From: Rathayibacter_A sp036510655
GTDB taxonomy: Bacteria; Actinomycetota; Actinomycetes; Actinomycetales; Microbacteriaceae
Assembly: GCA_036510655.1 (NCBI GenBank)
Contig: DATCDQ010000055.1
Location: 1 to 64,000 of the forward strand
DNA: 64,000 bases
Direction of reading: 5' to 3'
The translations under genes and the position numbers were made by a program. This document shows, piece by piece, positions 1-8,566 of the stretch. Below the pieces are notes generated by a model. It saw only the letters and a list, made by a program, of their open reading frames with translations, had not been told where the DNA came from and did not search any database. Numbering within the stretch: the first letter of the stretch is position 1; every line of letters starts with the position of its first letter.

Positions 1-83
1 GCCCTCGTCCCATGCGGCTGCAACTCATGTTGATGCACATACTCACGGATCTCCCCCGTCGTGAAACCCCTCGCGACTGTCAT
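1..83 (-). CDS. Unidentified protein, N-terminal 27 residues only
   Basis: The first 27 codons of a minus-strand gene run off the left window edge. The ATG (83-81) is preceded by a strong ribosome binding site (AAGGAG, 8 nt upstream), so the start looks real. The visible peptide begins MTVARGFTTGEIREYVHQ. The stretch RGFTTGEIREY loosely resembles the DNA-binding segment of IS256/Mutator-type transposases (RGMTTGEIQ...). The match is too short for a family assignment, and I leave the function open. Confidence 0.45.
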   Translation of the reverse strand, partial: MTVARGFTTGEIREYVHQHELQPHGTR

Positions 84-137
84 CGTGTGTCTCCTTCACG
101 CCACCCAACCGGCGACTCACACACAGCCTGACAAAGA

Positions 138-165
138 GGGCCAGCGTTCAAAGTCCGGTGTAGCG
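138..165. repeat. Half copy of a dispersed inverted repeat
   Basis: These 28 bases match the reverse complement of 22716-22743 with one mismatch; 143-165 is exact over 23 bases. In the 22.7-kb copy the sequence forms one arm of a long hairpin (22723-22787). Here only one arm is present, which suggests a truncated dispersed element rather than a terminator. Confidence 0.7.
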
Positions 166-203
166 TGACGGCGGCACATCCGAAAAAAGTGCGAAAGAAA
201 TCC

Positions 204-232
204 TTGTGGGCACGGTCAAACCGCGCTAGCCT
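204..232 (+). promoter_or_regulatory. Possible vegetative promoter
   Basis: TTGTGG (204-209) and TAGCCT (227-232) are 17 bp apart, about 45 bp before a small ORF with a good ribosome binding site at 276. The spacing fits a SigA-type promoter. Both hexamers are imperfect and there is no other support. Confidence 0.35.
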
Positions 233-275
233 TACCGCGGTTCACAGATCACATCCGCCAGAAGGGAGAGCCGTC

Positions 276-347
276 ATGATGGTTATCACGCATGCAATCA
301 ACGCATCTGCAACCGCAGCTCACTTCGTCGGAGTTCGTTCGATCTAG
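276..347 (+). CDS. Small ORF, 23 residues, possible leader peptide
   Basis: The ORF reads MMVITHAINASATAAHFVGV plus three residues. It is preceded by AGAAGGGAG, 6-9 nt before the first ATG, and lies downstream of a possible promoter at 204-232. No homologue is recognised. Its position before a gene-free 314-bp stretch and another small gene at 662 would fit a leader peptide or a short expressed protein. No run of regulatory codons is obvious. Evidence is limited to the ribosome binding site and the intact frame. Confidence 0.35.
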   Translation: MMVITHAINASATAAHFVGVRSI

Positions 348-661
348 CTCCAGCCCCGCACCGCGAATCCGGCGCTGTCCCTCGGCGGCCCTCCAGCGTG
401 AGCCCGGCGACGATGCAGCTGGGACACAGTGCACAAGCACGCCGCCATTGCGCGGATGACTGCTTCGACGTTCCAGCGCTGCATTCTCGGAGCTGACTCG
501 CCAGATAGGCATGTCTGCCGACGACCTCCGAGCGGATGCCGCGGCACGGATCCGCGCTCTTCCGCGCCTCCGACTGCGCCACTTCACGCGATCTCGCGAC
601 GAATTTTGCCACCCCAATGCGCTACAACGACCCATCGCTCACCACATCGAGAAGGACCATC
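348..661. other. Gene-free stretch, 314 bp
   Basis: No convincing gene is seen between the small ORF ending at 347 and the small gene starting at 662. Open frames on both strands here have atypical composition (Arg/Ser/Pro-rich) and no ribosome binding sites. It may be an untranslated leader for the gene at 662. No riboswitch is recognised. Confidence 0.4.
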
Positions 662-937
662 ATGAACACGCAACTACTCGAAGCGCCTGTCGCCTCGAGC
701 GCCATCGAACAACAATCAGCGGCTCGGCCGGTGCCGTCTACCGCACTACACCCCCCGAATACGCTGGAGCGTGTCGCCCTCCGGGTCGGCATAGCTCTGA
801 TCGTCTGGGGTCGACGTCGAACTCGCATCGGCCCGACCCGGGATGAGCTCGCGCGTCGCTACGCGACGCTCATGGCTCGCGGACGATTCGAGCGCGCGCA
901 GGAACACCGCTGGTACATCGAGGGCCCGCGCCGCTAA
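662..937 (+). CDS. Small actinobacterial protein of unknown function
   Basis: This 91-residue protein starts at an ATG 7 nt after GAGAAGGA. The N-terminal 35 residues are Ala/Pro/Ser-rich and look disordered. They are followed by a hydrophobic segment (VALRVGIALIVWG, about residues 38-50), then a basic stretch (GRRRTRIGPTRDELARRY) and a C-terminus rich in Arg and aromatic residues. The layout resembles small hypothetical proteins common in actinobacteria, but I recognise no named family. A longer start upstream in the same frame lacks a ribosome binding site and has odd composition, so it was rejected. No operon partner is visible. Confidence 0.5.
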   Translation: MNTQLLEAPVASSAIEQQSAARPVPSTALHPPNTLERVALRVGIALIVWGRRRTRIGPTRDELARRYATLMARGRFERAQEHRWYIEGPRR

Positions 938-1000
938 CTCGCAGACGCGAGCCCGCGGGCCACCGGGCAAGCGAGCTCGCAATCGCCCGATCAATCGCCA

Positions 1001-1061
1001 CTTCATGGTGCGCAAAGTGCTGTTTTGCCCCCGGCAATCCAGCACTTTGCGCACCATGAAG
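1001..1061. repeat. 61-nt near-perfect hairpin
   Basis: Arms 1001-1022 and 1040-1061 are perfect 22-bp inverted complements. Inside them, after a 2-nt symmetric mismatch, TTGCC (1025-1029) pairs with GGCAA (1033-1037) around a CCC loop. The whole element is a 27-bp stem. It lacks a T tract, so it is not a canonical terminator. It lies next to a decayed regulator gene, which suggests a palindromic insertion of REP/MITE type. Confidence 0.75.
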
Positions 1062-1122
1062 GCGGCACACCGCGCGATGCCGCTCCGCGACGCGCGAGCC
1101 CATGAGCGACAACAAGCCGTCC

Positions 1123-1337
1123 GTGTCGGGCCCACAGCCGACGGAACGGCTCACTGCCAAGCACGAGTTCGTCCAGCTGCAGAACTCGGGCAAGAGCCTC
1201 GAGCACCTGCACGGAGGGGTTACGGTCTCGCCCCTGCTCCAGACGCAGATAACAATCGGAGCTGATGCCCGCGAGCATCGCGACTTCTTCGCGTCGCAGC
1301 CCACGCCGCGCACGCGACTGTGCCTGGCCCCGGCGCT
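1123..1337 (-). pseudogene. Remnant of MmyB/Xre-family regulator
   Basis: The minus strand encodes RRGLRREEVAMLAGIS...YLRLEQGRD.NPSVQVLEALARVLQLD, the typical Cro/C1 helix-turn-helix of MmyB-like regulators (usual form: GLRREEVA.LAGVS..YY..LEQGRD). It then jumps directly to FRRLWARH, which in intact proteins lies near the C-terminus of the roughly 200-residue ligand-binding domain. The gene has therefore suffered a large internal deletion. It also lacks a start (a stop codon lies just upstream in frame, near 1340), and after WARH the frame degenerates towards the hairpin at 1001-1061. Confidence 0.7.
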
Positions 1338-1391
1338 CCTAGGAACACGGGGACTCTCGCAGTGTCGACGCGACTGAGGCATCGTAGATAC

Positions 1392-2360
1392 ATGGCATCG
1401 ACATCCGCACAAGATCTCACCAGCTCGACACTCCCCGGCGGCGCATTCACGCTCGCCGACGACCTCACCGTCACCCGCATGGGTTACGGGGCGATGCAAC
1501 TCGCCGGGCCGCGAGTATTCGGGCCGCCCGCCGATCGCGACGGTGCACGCGCGGTTCTGAGGGCGGCCGTCGATCTGGGTATCACCCACATCGACACCGC
1601 CGACTTCTACGGACCGTATGTGACAAACGAGATCATCAAGGATGCGCTCTATCCGTATCCGCGTGACCTTCACATTGTGACGAAGGTCGGTTCCGTGCGG
1701 GACGCCGAGGGCAACTGGCCTCACGCGCGGTCCCGCGACCAGCTCCGCCAAGCGGTGCACGACAACCTGACGCACCTCGGCCTAGAACAACTCGACCTGG
1801 TGAATTTGCGGGTCGGCGGCTTTGACGGCCCAACCCCGGGCTCGATTGCAGAACCGTTCACCGCACTGGCTGAACTGCAGCAGGAAGGTCTGATCCGGCA
1901 CCTTGGCATCAGCACGGTGAACGCAACTCAGATTGTCGAAGCTCAAGGAATCGCACCGGTCGTCTCGGTGCAGAACTTCTACAACATCGCGAACCGCCAG
2001 GACGACGCACTGATCGACTCGCTCGCCGAACAGGGGATCGCGTATGTGCCGTACTTTCCATTGGGCGGATTCTCCCCGTTGCAGTCCGACACCCTGAACC
2101 GGGTCGCCGAGCGTCTCGGCACTGCCCCGATGGCGGTGGCCTTGGCCTGGCTTCTGCAGCGCTCCCCTAACATCCTGCTCATCCCTGGGACGTCCTCGGT
2201 CGCGCACCTCCGAGAAAACGTGGCCGGCGCGGGCATCGAGCTGCCGAGCGACGCCGTCGAAGAGCTGAACTCGATCGCCGGCGGCGTGTCGGCCGTAACG
2301 ACCGCGGTCTCTGCCGGGGATGCAGCACGGGCGACGATCCCTGGCCACGAGGAAAGTTAG
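1392..2360 (+). CDS. Aldo/keto reductase, YdbC/PdxI-like
   Basis: This 322-residue protein is a TIM-barrel NADPH-dependent oxidoreductase of the aldo/keto reductase superfamily. It closely resembles E. coli YdbC (PdxI, a pyridoxal reductase) through long shared stretches such as YVPYFPLGGFSPLQS and RSPNILLIPGTSSVAHLREN. The catalytic Asp and Tyr lie in HIDTADFYGP and the Lys in IVTKVG; the usual His position reads LVNLRVGG, as in the YdbC group. The start was set at the ATG at 1392 because the upstream 24 codons of the open frame run into a decayed region. The stop overlaps the gudD stop on the other strand by 4 bp. Substrate is inferred only from similarity; a sugar-acid-linked aldehyde is also possible given the neighbours. 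Confidence 0.85.
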   Translation: MASTSAQDLTSSTLPGGAFTLADDLTVTRMGYGAMQLAGPRVFGPPADRDGARAVLRAAVDLGITHIDTADFYGPYVTNEIIKDALYPYPRDLHIVTKVGSVRDAEGNWPHARSRDQLRQAVHDNLTHLGLEQLDLVNLRVGGFDGPTPGSIAEPFTALAELQQEGLIRHLGISTVNATQIVEAQGIAPVVSVQNFYNIANRQDDALIDSLAEQGIAYVPYFPLGGFSPLQSDTLNRVAERLGTAPMAVALAWLLQRSPNILLIPGTSSVAHLRENVAGAGIELPSDAVEELNSIAGGVSAVTTAVSAGDAARATIPGHEES

Positions 2361-3691
2361 GCGCGATCCAGGCAGGGGCGCTTGCGGTCGAAGACCCAGT
2401 CAGACACGAGGTACCGCATCGCCACCGCATCATCCCGCGCGCCAAGGCTCTCGCGTAAGTACAGTTCATGGGCGGCGGCCAGCTCGGCCTCGTCGATGGT
2501 CACACCGAGGCCGGGCCCCGTCGGCACCGCGATGGCGCCATCCTTGATCTGCAGTGGATCGGTCGTCAGGCGCTGGCCATCCTGCCAGATCCAGTGGGTG
2601 TCGATGGCGGTGACGTTACCCGGCGCCGCGGCGGCCACATGGGTGAACATTGCCAGCGATACGTCGAAATGGTTATTCGAGTGCGATCCCCAGCGCAGTC
2701 CCCACGCGTCGCACAGCTGGGCGACGCGCACCGAACCGCGCATCGTCCAGAAGTGAGGGTCGGCTAGCGGGATGTCGACCGCGTCGGCACGGATCGCGTG
2801 ACCGAGTTCCCTCCAATCAGTCGCGATCATGTTCGTCGCTATCGGCAGCCCTGTTGCCCGCTTGAATTCGGCCATCACTTCACGTCCGGAGTAGCCACCT
2901 TCGGAGCCGACGGGATCCTCGGCATAGGCGAGAACGTCGCGGAGCGCGCGGCCCACCTCGATCGCGTCATCGAGCAGCCACGCACCGTTCGGGTCAAGAG
3001 TCACCCGAGCGTTCGGGAACCGTGTGGCGAGAGCCTTGATCGCCTCTACCTCGTCCCAGGCCGGCAGGACGCCGCCCTTGAGCTTGAAGTCACGGAAGCC
3101 GTAGCGTTCGTATGCGGCCTCGGCCTGGCGAACGATTCCCGCCGGGGTGAGTGCCTCCTGCCGGCGAACCCGGCCCCAGGCATCCGTTTCATCGTCGTCG
3201 GCGATGTATGGCAGGTCGGTCTTGCCCCTGTCGCCAACGAAGAAGAGGTAGCCCAGGGTGTCAACAGATGTTCGCTGCTGGCCGTCGCCGAGTAGTGCGG
3301 CAACGGGCACCTCGAGGTGCTTGCCCAGCAGGTCGAGCAGCGCGGCCTCGAACGCGGTCACCACGTGGATGGTCGTGCGCAAGTCGAATGTCTGATGGCC
3401 CCGGCCGGATGCGTCGCGACTCGAGAATTGCGTGCTCACCTGGCGGAGTGTGTCAAGGTAGCTGCCGATCGAGGTTCCCTCGACGAGCGGCCGAGAATCC
3501 TCCAGCGTCTGCCGGATGGGCTCACCACCGGGGACCTCGCCCACGCCGGTATTTCCTGAGCTGTCGGTGAGGCGCACGATGTTGCGGGTGAAGTACGGAC
3601 CGTGGGCGCCGCTGAGGTTCAGCAACATGCTGTCGCGACCGGCGACCGGAATGACCTCAACTGAAGTGATGGAGGGAGTGCTCATGCTCAT
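2357..3691 (-). CDS. gudD: Glucarate dehydratase
   Basis: This 444-residue enolase-superfamily enzyme is close to the 446 residues of E. coli GudD. It dehydrates D-glucarate (often also L-idarate) to 5-dehydro-4-deoxy-D-glucarate. Visible motifs are the KxK-type base FKLKGG, metal ligands in LDPNGAW and AEDPVG, the ATNM segment, and the C-terminal HSNNHFDVSLAM and DTHWIWQDG blocks. The start at 3691 follows AAGG at 9 nt; a second ATG lies at 3685. It is the last gene of a minus-strand operon, 19 bp after the semialdehyde dehydrogenase gene. Confidence 0.9.
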   Translation of the reverse strand: MSMSTPSITSVEVIPVAGRDSMLLNLSGAHGPYFTRNIVRLTDSSGNTGVGEVPGGEPIRQTLEDSRPLVEGTSIGSYLDTLRQVSTQFSSRDASGRGHQTFDLRTTIHVVTAFEAALLDLLGKHLEVPVAALLGDGQQRTSVDTLGYLFFVGDRGKTDLPYIADDDETDAWGRVRRQEALTPAGIVRQAEAAYERYGFRDFKLKGGVLPAWDEVEAIKALATRFPNARVTLDPNGAWLLDDAIEVGRALRDVLAYAEDPVGSEGGYSGREVMAEFKRATGLPIATNMIATDWRELGHAIRADAVDIPLADPHFWTMRGSVRVAQLCDAWGLRWGSHSNNHFDVSLAMFTHVAAAAPGNVTAIDTHWIWQDGQRLTTDPLQIKDGAIAVPTGPGLGVTIDEAELAAAHELYLRESLGARDDAVAMRYLVSDWVFDRKRPCLDRA

Positions 3692-3710
3692 CTTTTTATA
3701 CCTTGAGTCA

Positions 3711-5315
3711 TTACTCGTACCGCAGCCGGCCGTCAACGCTTCGCCAGATGTCCAGTGGATTGTCGTCCTGCAGCGCGGCGGGAAGCAGCGCGGCGGGCGT
3801 GTTCTGGTAGCTGACCGGCCGTATGAATCGCTCGATGGCCAAGCTTCCGACGGACGTTGTTGCCCCGTTGGAGGTGGCGGGAAATGGGCCGCCATGCACC
3901 ATGGCGTGCCCGACCTCGACTCCGGTCGGCCAGCCGTTGAAAAGCACGCGTCCGGCCTTCAACTCGGCGGCATCCATTAAGTCTGCAGCCCCGGGTTCGG
4001 CGCCGTCGGTGTGAATTGTAACGGTGAGTTGGCCTTCGAGGCACTCGAGGATGGTGGCCATCTGCGCGGTGTCGCGCACCGTGACCACGATGCTGGCCGG
4101 GCCGAACATCTCAGTCTGCAGGCGCTCGTCGGCGAGGAAGGTGTCGGCATCGGTGGCATAGAGCTGTGGGAGTCCGCACGCGACGATGTCGCCCCTGTCG
4201 GCGCCCTGGGCGATGAGGCTGACACCGGGATGGTCCGTGACCGCTGTGACGGCATCTGCAAATGCCCCTGCGATGTGGGTGGAGAGCATCGGCGCGGCTT
4301 CGGCGCCGGCCACGGCCCGAGCTGCACCGTTGATGAACTCCTGTGCCGGGGCACCCTCGGGCACGAAGACCAATCCCGGGCTCGTGCAGAGCTGGCCGAC
4401 GCCGGTGGTGACCGAGCCAACCCAGTCGGCACCCAGCCTGGCGGCATCCGCTGCCAATGCGCCCGGGAGAACAAAGACCGGGTTGATGCTGCTCATCTCG
4501 GCGTACACCGGGATCGGCACCGGGCGGTTCGCCGCCGCTTCGACCAGCGCGAGGCCGGCCGCGCGTGAGCCGGTGAAGCCGACGGCTTTGATCCGCGGGT
4601 CACGCACCAGCTCGATGCCGACCACGGTCCCGCTGCCGAACAGCAGAGAGAAGACGCCCTCGTGCAGCCCATGCTCGAAGACCGCGGCCCGGATGGCGCG
4701 TCCCACCAACTCGGACGTGCCCGGGTGTGAGCTGTGGGCTTTCACGATCACTGGTGAGCCGGCCGCAAGGGCTGACGCGGTGTCGCCACCGGCGACGGAA
4801 AAGGCAAGCGGAAAGTTACTCGCGCCAAACACCGCAACGGGACCGACCGGCACCTTGCGCAAGCGGATGTCCACCCTCGGCAGTGGGGTCCGGTTCGGCA
4901 GTGCCGGGTCGATGCGGGCCTCGTGCCAGTTGCCTTCACGCAGCACAGAGCCGAACAGCCGCAACTGGTTGACGGTGCGCGCCGTTTCGCCTTCGACCCG
5001 GCCGCGCGCGATGCCGGTTTCGGCCATCACGCGCTCGGTGAGAACGCTGCCGAGCGCGGCGATGTTGTCAGCGATCGTGTCGAGGAACGCCGCGCGCTTC
5101 TCAGGCGTGGTCTGGCGGTAGCTGTGGAATGCCTCCTCGGCGAGGGCCGCTGCGCGTCCGACCTCGGCGAGACCGACCAGCGCGTAGCCGGGTTCGAGCG
5201 TTTCGCCGGTGCGCGGATCGACGCCGTGGATCACTGCGCCGGTTCCTTGCACATCTTCGACGCCGATCAGTGACGCACCGGTCAGGACGGGGGCGGTCAC
5301 GGTATCCGTAGTCAT
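3711..5315 (-). CDS. Alpha-ketoglutarate semialdehyde dehydrogenase (2,5-dioxovalerate DH)
   Basis: This 534-residue NAD(P)-dependent aldehyde dehydrogenase belongs to the KGSADH branch and would oxidise 2,5-dioxopentanoate to 2-oxoglutarate, the last step of aldarate breakdown. The nucleophile is Cys310 in VGQLCTSPG and the general base Glu lies in YAEMSSINPVF; FGASNFPLAFS and FTGSRAAG form the cofactor site. The C-terminal HGGPFPATS and ERFIRPVSYQN blocks are typical of this branch rather than of succinate-semialdehyde dehydrogenases. The ATG at 5315 has AAGGAG 8 nt upstream. It sits between kdgD and gudD in one operon. Confidence 0.9.
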   Translation of the reverse strand: MTTDTVTAPVLTGASLIGVEDVQGTGAVIHGVDPRTGETLEPGYALVGLAEVGRAAALAEEAFHSYRQTTPEKRAAFLDTIADNIAALGSVLTERVMAETGIARGRVEGETARTVNQLRLFGSVLREGNWHEARIDPALPNRTPLPRVDIRLRKVPVGPVAVFGASNFPLAFSVAGGDTASALAAGSPVIVKAHSSHPGTSELVGRAIRAAVFEHGLHEGVFSLLFGSGTVVGIELVRDPRIKAVGFTGSRAAGLALVEAAANRPVPIPVYAEMSSINPVFVLPGALAADAARLGADWVGSVTTGVGQLCTSPGLVFVPEGAPAQEFINGAARAVAGAEAAPMLSTHIAGAFADAVTAVTDHPGVSLIAQGADRGDIVACGLPQLYATDADTFLADERLQTEMFGPASIVVTVRDTAQMATILECLEGQLTVTIHTDGAEPGAADLMDAAELKAGRVLFNGWPTGVEVGHAMVHGGPFPATSNGATTSVGSLAIERFIRPVSYQNTPAALLPAALQDDNPLDIWRSVDGRLRYE

Positions 5316-5363
5316 GCGGTGCTCCTTCGTGGGCGGCCGACGGGCGAAGTCGAGGTCGGGTTC

Positions 5364-6308
5364 TTACGACGCTACGCGAGCGGACGGGATGCCGGATGCG
5401 ATGCTGCTAATCAGGGCATCCAACTGGGTGTGCTCGGCGATGGTGAGGCTGGTCAGCGGCGGGCGAACCGGGCCTGCGCTCCGGCCGACGGATTCCAGGC
5501 CTGCCTTGACGATGGAGACACCGTAGCCTGGCTGGTTGTCACGGATGGCGATGTATGGGAGCACGAAGTCACGAAGGCCCTGGTAGACGGTCTCGTGGTC
5601 ACGGGCTCGGACGGCCGCATAGAAGTCCAGCGCGAACTGTGGGACGAAGTTGAACATGGCCGAAGAGTACGTCGACACCCCGAGTTCGAGGTATGGCAGA
5701 GCGTACGTCTCCGCAGTGGGGAGTCCGCCGATGTAGAGCAGCCGGTCGCCCATCCGGGTGAAGACTCGGGTCATCAACTCAATGTCGCCGACGCCGTCCT
5801 TGTAGCCGATGAGATTCGGCAGTTCGTCTGCGAGCCTGGCAACGGTCTCGGCTTTGTAAACGGCGTTGGCGCGACTGTAGATGATGACACCGAGACCGGT
5901 CGACTGGGCGACGGCCTTCACGTACTGGTAGAGGCCGTCCTGGCTCGACTCCGTGAGGTAAGGCGGGAAAAGTAGGAGACCGTCGGCGCCGGCTTCCTCA
6001 GCACCGCGGGCGAGTTCGATCGCGTCGCGAGTGTTGCGCCCGGCTGAGGCCAGCACGGGTGTCTCGGTTGAAGTGGCTGCGATGGTGGCGCGCAGGATCT
6101 GGATTACTTCGGAGTTCTGCAGGGAGAAGAACTCACCTGTCCCACCGGCCGCGAACAGCCCGGCGATCGGGTAGCTGTCGAGCCATTCCACGTGCGCGTG
6201 ATATCCGCCCTCGTTGAACGAAAGGTCGGAATCGAAGTGGGTGACCGGGAATGACAGAAGCCCGCCGCCGAGCGCCTCGGACAGCTCCTGAAAAGAAAAC
6301 CTGGCCAT
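5364..6308 (-). CDS. kdgD: 5-dehydro-4-deoxyglucarate dehydratase
   Basis: This 314-residue member of the DHDPS/NAL class I aldolase-like family (about 300 residues) decarboxylates and dehydrates 5-dehydro-4-deoxyglucarate to 2,5-dioxopentanoate. The Schiff-base lysine is Lys170 in LIGYKDGVGD. GGTGEFFSL replaces the GTTGE motif of DHDPS, as is usual for KdgD, and YSRAN carries the conserved Tyr. The start at 6308 follows AAGGAG. It directly precedes the semialdehyde dehydrogenase in the operon, so GudD, KdgD and KGSADH form a complete route from glucarate to 2-oxoglutarate. Confidence 0.9.
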   Translation of the reverse strand: MARFSFQELSEALGGGLLSFPVTHFDSDLSFNEGGYHAHVEWLDSYPIAGLFAAGGTGEFFSLQNSEVIQILRATIAATSTETPVLASAGRNTRDAIELARGAEEAGADGLLLFPPYLTESSQDGLYQYVKAVAQSTGLGVIIYSRANAVYKAETVARLADELPNLIGYKDGVGDIELMTRVFTRMGDRLLYIGGLPTAETYALPYLELGVSTYSSAMFNFVPQFALDFYAAVRARDHETVYQGLRDFVLPYIAIRDNQPGYGVSIVKAGLESVGRSAGPVRPPLTSLTIAEHTQLDALISSIASGIPSARVAS

Positions 6309-6432
6309 ATCGTGTACCTACTCCTTGGGTCGCGTTTTTCTTGAGTCTAGGAGCGGACATCTATACCGGTCCAACACTAAATGGGCATCGAGTAATGCGA
6401 TGGATGCATCACTCGAGAGAGCGAACTCGACT

Positions 6433-7728
6433 TCACCAACGAGGAGACTGCAGCTCGTACGTCGGATCGATACGTCGCATATATCCGGTATCGTCGCGCT
6501 CGCGCATTCCACACTTCACGTACTGTTCGTGCAGTCGAGCCAGAGCATCTCTATCAAGTTCAACGCCGAGTCCCGGCCCGGTCGGCACCACCACTTCGCC
6601 ATTATGGAAGCTGAGCGCACCCGGCGCGATCACGTCTTCGGCCGCGTCCTTCCATGGCCAGTGGGTATCGCACGCGTAGTCAAGCCGCGGAGTTGCCGCC
6701 GCCAGCTGAACCATAGCTGCCAGGCTGATTCCGAGGTGAGAGTTGGAATGCATCGACAGACCCAAACCGAAAGTGGTGCAGATACTCGCCAGCGATTGGG
6801 ATCGCCGCAGCCCTCCCCAGAAATGGTGGTCTGAGAGGATGACGTCGACAGCGCCCTCGGCAACGGCGGGCGCCACATCCGCGAAGCTCACCACACACAT
6901 GTTCGTCGCGAGCGGCATCGGCACCGCGCGCCGAACCTGCGCCATGCCGCTGATGCCGGGGGTCGGATCTTCCAGATACTCGAGCACACCGTCCAGCTCG
7001 GTACCGACGGCAATCGATGACTCTGCTGACCATGCAGCATTGGGATCCAGTCGAAGGGGATGTTCAGGGAACGCGGCCCGCAGCGCACGGATCGCAGCAA
7101 TTTCTTCGTCAGGTGGAAAGACGCCGCCTTTGAGCTTGAAGGCCTTGAAGCCGTACTTCCGGTGCATCCGCCTCGCCTGCAAAACTATGCCGTCGGCGTC
7201 CAGCGCGGCGCCCCATTCGTCGTCTGATTCCCCAGCGTGTGCCCGCCACTTGTAGAAGAGATACCCACTGAACGGAACGGAACGGCGTACCGCGCCGCCG
7301 AGCAAGTCGCTGACGGGCCGGCCGATCACCTTCCCCTGGATGTCCAACGCAGCGACCTCAAAAGGAGACAGGACCCGGTCCGGGGTGCTGGAACCCGTGA
7401 CCATACCGCTCATTCCGTGTCCACCGCTTGTGGTATCGGCGGCGAGTGAAGCCGCGACGCTGCGCTGCATGGCGTTGGTGTCGAAAACATCCAACCCGAT
7501 CAGCGAGTGGGCCGCTGTCCGAAGGCGCACAAGGTGTGTCGCGTCCCCATACGTTTCGCCCAGACCGGTCAACCCGCTGTCCGTCGTTACTTCGATGATG
7601 GCCCGCAGGGCAAACGGCTCGTGAACCCCAACCGCATTCAACAGGGGAGGGTCGCGGAATGCGACGGGTGTGATCTCGATGGATATGACGCGGTGACGCT
7701 CTGCGGCCGCGGCGATTACTCCAGTCAA
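6433..7728 (-). CDS. Second glucarate dehydratase-family protein
   Basis: This 431-residue enolase-superfamily protein is a paralogue of the GudD at 2357-3691. It shares FKLKGGVFPPDEE, LDPNAAW, LEDPTPG, PLATNMCV, HSNSHLGISLAA and DTHWPWKD. The active-site residues look complete, unlike some GudX proteins, so it is probably active on glucarate or a related aldarate such as galactarate or idarate. It starts at TTG 7728 with AAAGG about 10 nt upstream; no ATG or GTG lies nearby in frame. It follows the ABC permease gene by only 7 nt, which ties this copy to the transporter. A 124-bp gap separates it from kdgD. Confidence 0.82.
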   Translation of the reverse strand: MTGVIAAAAERHRVISIEITPVAFRDPPLLNAVGVHEPFALRAIIEVTTDSGLTGLGETYGDATHLVRLRTAAHSLIGLDVFDTNAMQRSVAASLAADTTSGGHGMSGMVTGSSTPDRVLSPFEVAALDIQGKVIGRPVSDLLGGAVRRSVPFSGYLFYKWRAHAGESDDEWGAALDADGIVLQARRMHRKYGFKAFKLKGGVFPPDEEIAAIRALRAAFPEHPLRLDPNAAWSAESSIAVGTELDGVLEYLEDPTPGISGMAQVRRAVPMPLATNMCVVSFADVAPAVAEGAVDVILSDHHFWGGLRRSQSLASICTTFGLGLSMHSNSHLGISLAAMVQLAAATPRLDYACDTHWPWKDAAEDVIAPGALSFHNGEVVVPTGPGLGVELDRDALARLHEQYVKCGMRERDDTGYMRRIDPTYELQSPRW

Positions 7729-7735
7729 GGGACGC

Positions 7736-8566
7736 TCAGCCTTTGACGGCGCCGGCAGTCATGCCGGAAACCACGTACTTCTGCGCGAAAAGGTAGAAGA
7801 CCACTGCCGGCAGTGTGTACATGACCGACACGGTCATTACGGTTTGCAAAGGAGTCGTCAGTTCGCCGATGAAGCCGGACACGCCGACGGATGTGGGCTG
7901 CATGGTCGGGTCGGAGATGAACGTCACCGCGAAGACGTATTCATTCCAGCCACTGAAGAAGGAAATCACGGCTGCGGCGGCAACCGTCGGAGCGATCAAA
8001 GGCAAGTTGACCCGCATGAGTACAGAGAATGGACGGCAGCCGTCAACCCGTGCGGCCTCCTCAAGTTCACGCGGGATCCCGTCAATGGCTCCTCTCAAGA
8101 TGAAGGCCACGATGGGCAAGACGAATGCCGTGTCGACCAGGATCAGTCCGCCGAGGGAATTGAGGAGATGGAGTTGGCGGAACAGAGCGAAGAGAGGAAC
8201 GACCAGAAGCGCCTCAGGCAGCATCTGGGTCAGGAACAAACCGACTCCGGCGAACGCCTTCCCTCGAAATGAGAATCGCGACAACGCATAGCCGAGGGGG
8301 ATGCCAAGCCCGACCGAAAGCACGCACGTACCGGCCGCGATCACCAGGCTGTTGAGCAGCCAAATCGGAACGTTTCCGCCAACCAGTGCGTCGGCATACT
8401 CGCCTATTCGTGTGAGATCGGGGAGCAGCTGGGCGCCCTTGCCGAAGAGATTGCCGTTGCTCGTGAGCGATGTCACAAACATCCAATAGAGCGGAAAGAC
8501 CGCTACCCCGAGGACGATGAGGACACCGATGACCCGAGCGGTCGTGCCCAGGGTGATTCTTCTCAT
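7736..8566 (-). CDS. Sugar ABC transporter permease (MalG-like)
   Basis: This 276-residue inner-membrane protein has about six hydrophobic segments and the EAA loop ELEEAARVDGCRPF...NLPLIAPT, typical of carbohydrate-importer permeases (CUT1/MalG). The ATG at 8566 overlaps the stop of the upstream permease gene (ATGA) and follows AAGGAG at 9 nt. Longer upstream frames overlap that gene and were rejected. With the MalF-like partner and the lipoprotein at 9684 it should form an aldarate or sugar-acid importer. No ATPase gene is present, so it may use a shared MsiK-type ATPase, as many actinobacterial CUT1 systems do. Confidence 0.88.
   Translation of the reverse strand: MRRITLGTTARVIGVLIVLGVAVFPLYWMFVTSLTSNGNLFGKGAQLLPDLTRIGEYADALVGGNVPIWLLNSLVIAAGTCVLSVGLGIPLGYALSRFSFRGKAFAGVGLFLTQMLPEALLVVPLFALFRQLHLLNSLGGLILVDTAFVLPIVAFILRGAIDGIPRELEEAARVDGCRPFSVLMRVNLPLIAPTVAAAAVISFFSGWNEYVFAVTFISDPTMQPTSVGVSGFIGELTTPLQTVMTVSVMYTLPAVVFYLFAQKYVVSGMTAGAVKG

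Noticed and set aside
870..1775. 301-codon minus-strand frame across the AKR start and the regulator remnant
   Set aside because: Its translation is Arg/Cys/Ser-rich and runs antisense to a clear aldo/keto reductase. The real minus-strand signal in this region is the HTH remnant in another frame.
4186..5121. Long plus-strand frame of 311 codons
   Set aside because: Antisense shadow of the semialdehyde dehydrogenase. It has the Ala/Ser/Pro/Thr-rich composition produced by high-G+C codon bias, with no ribosome binding site.
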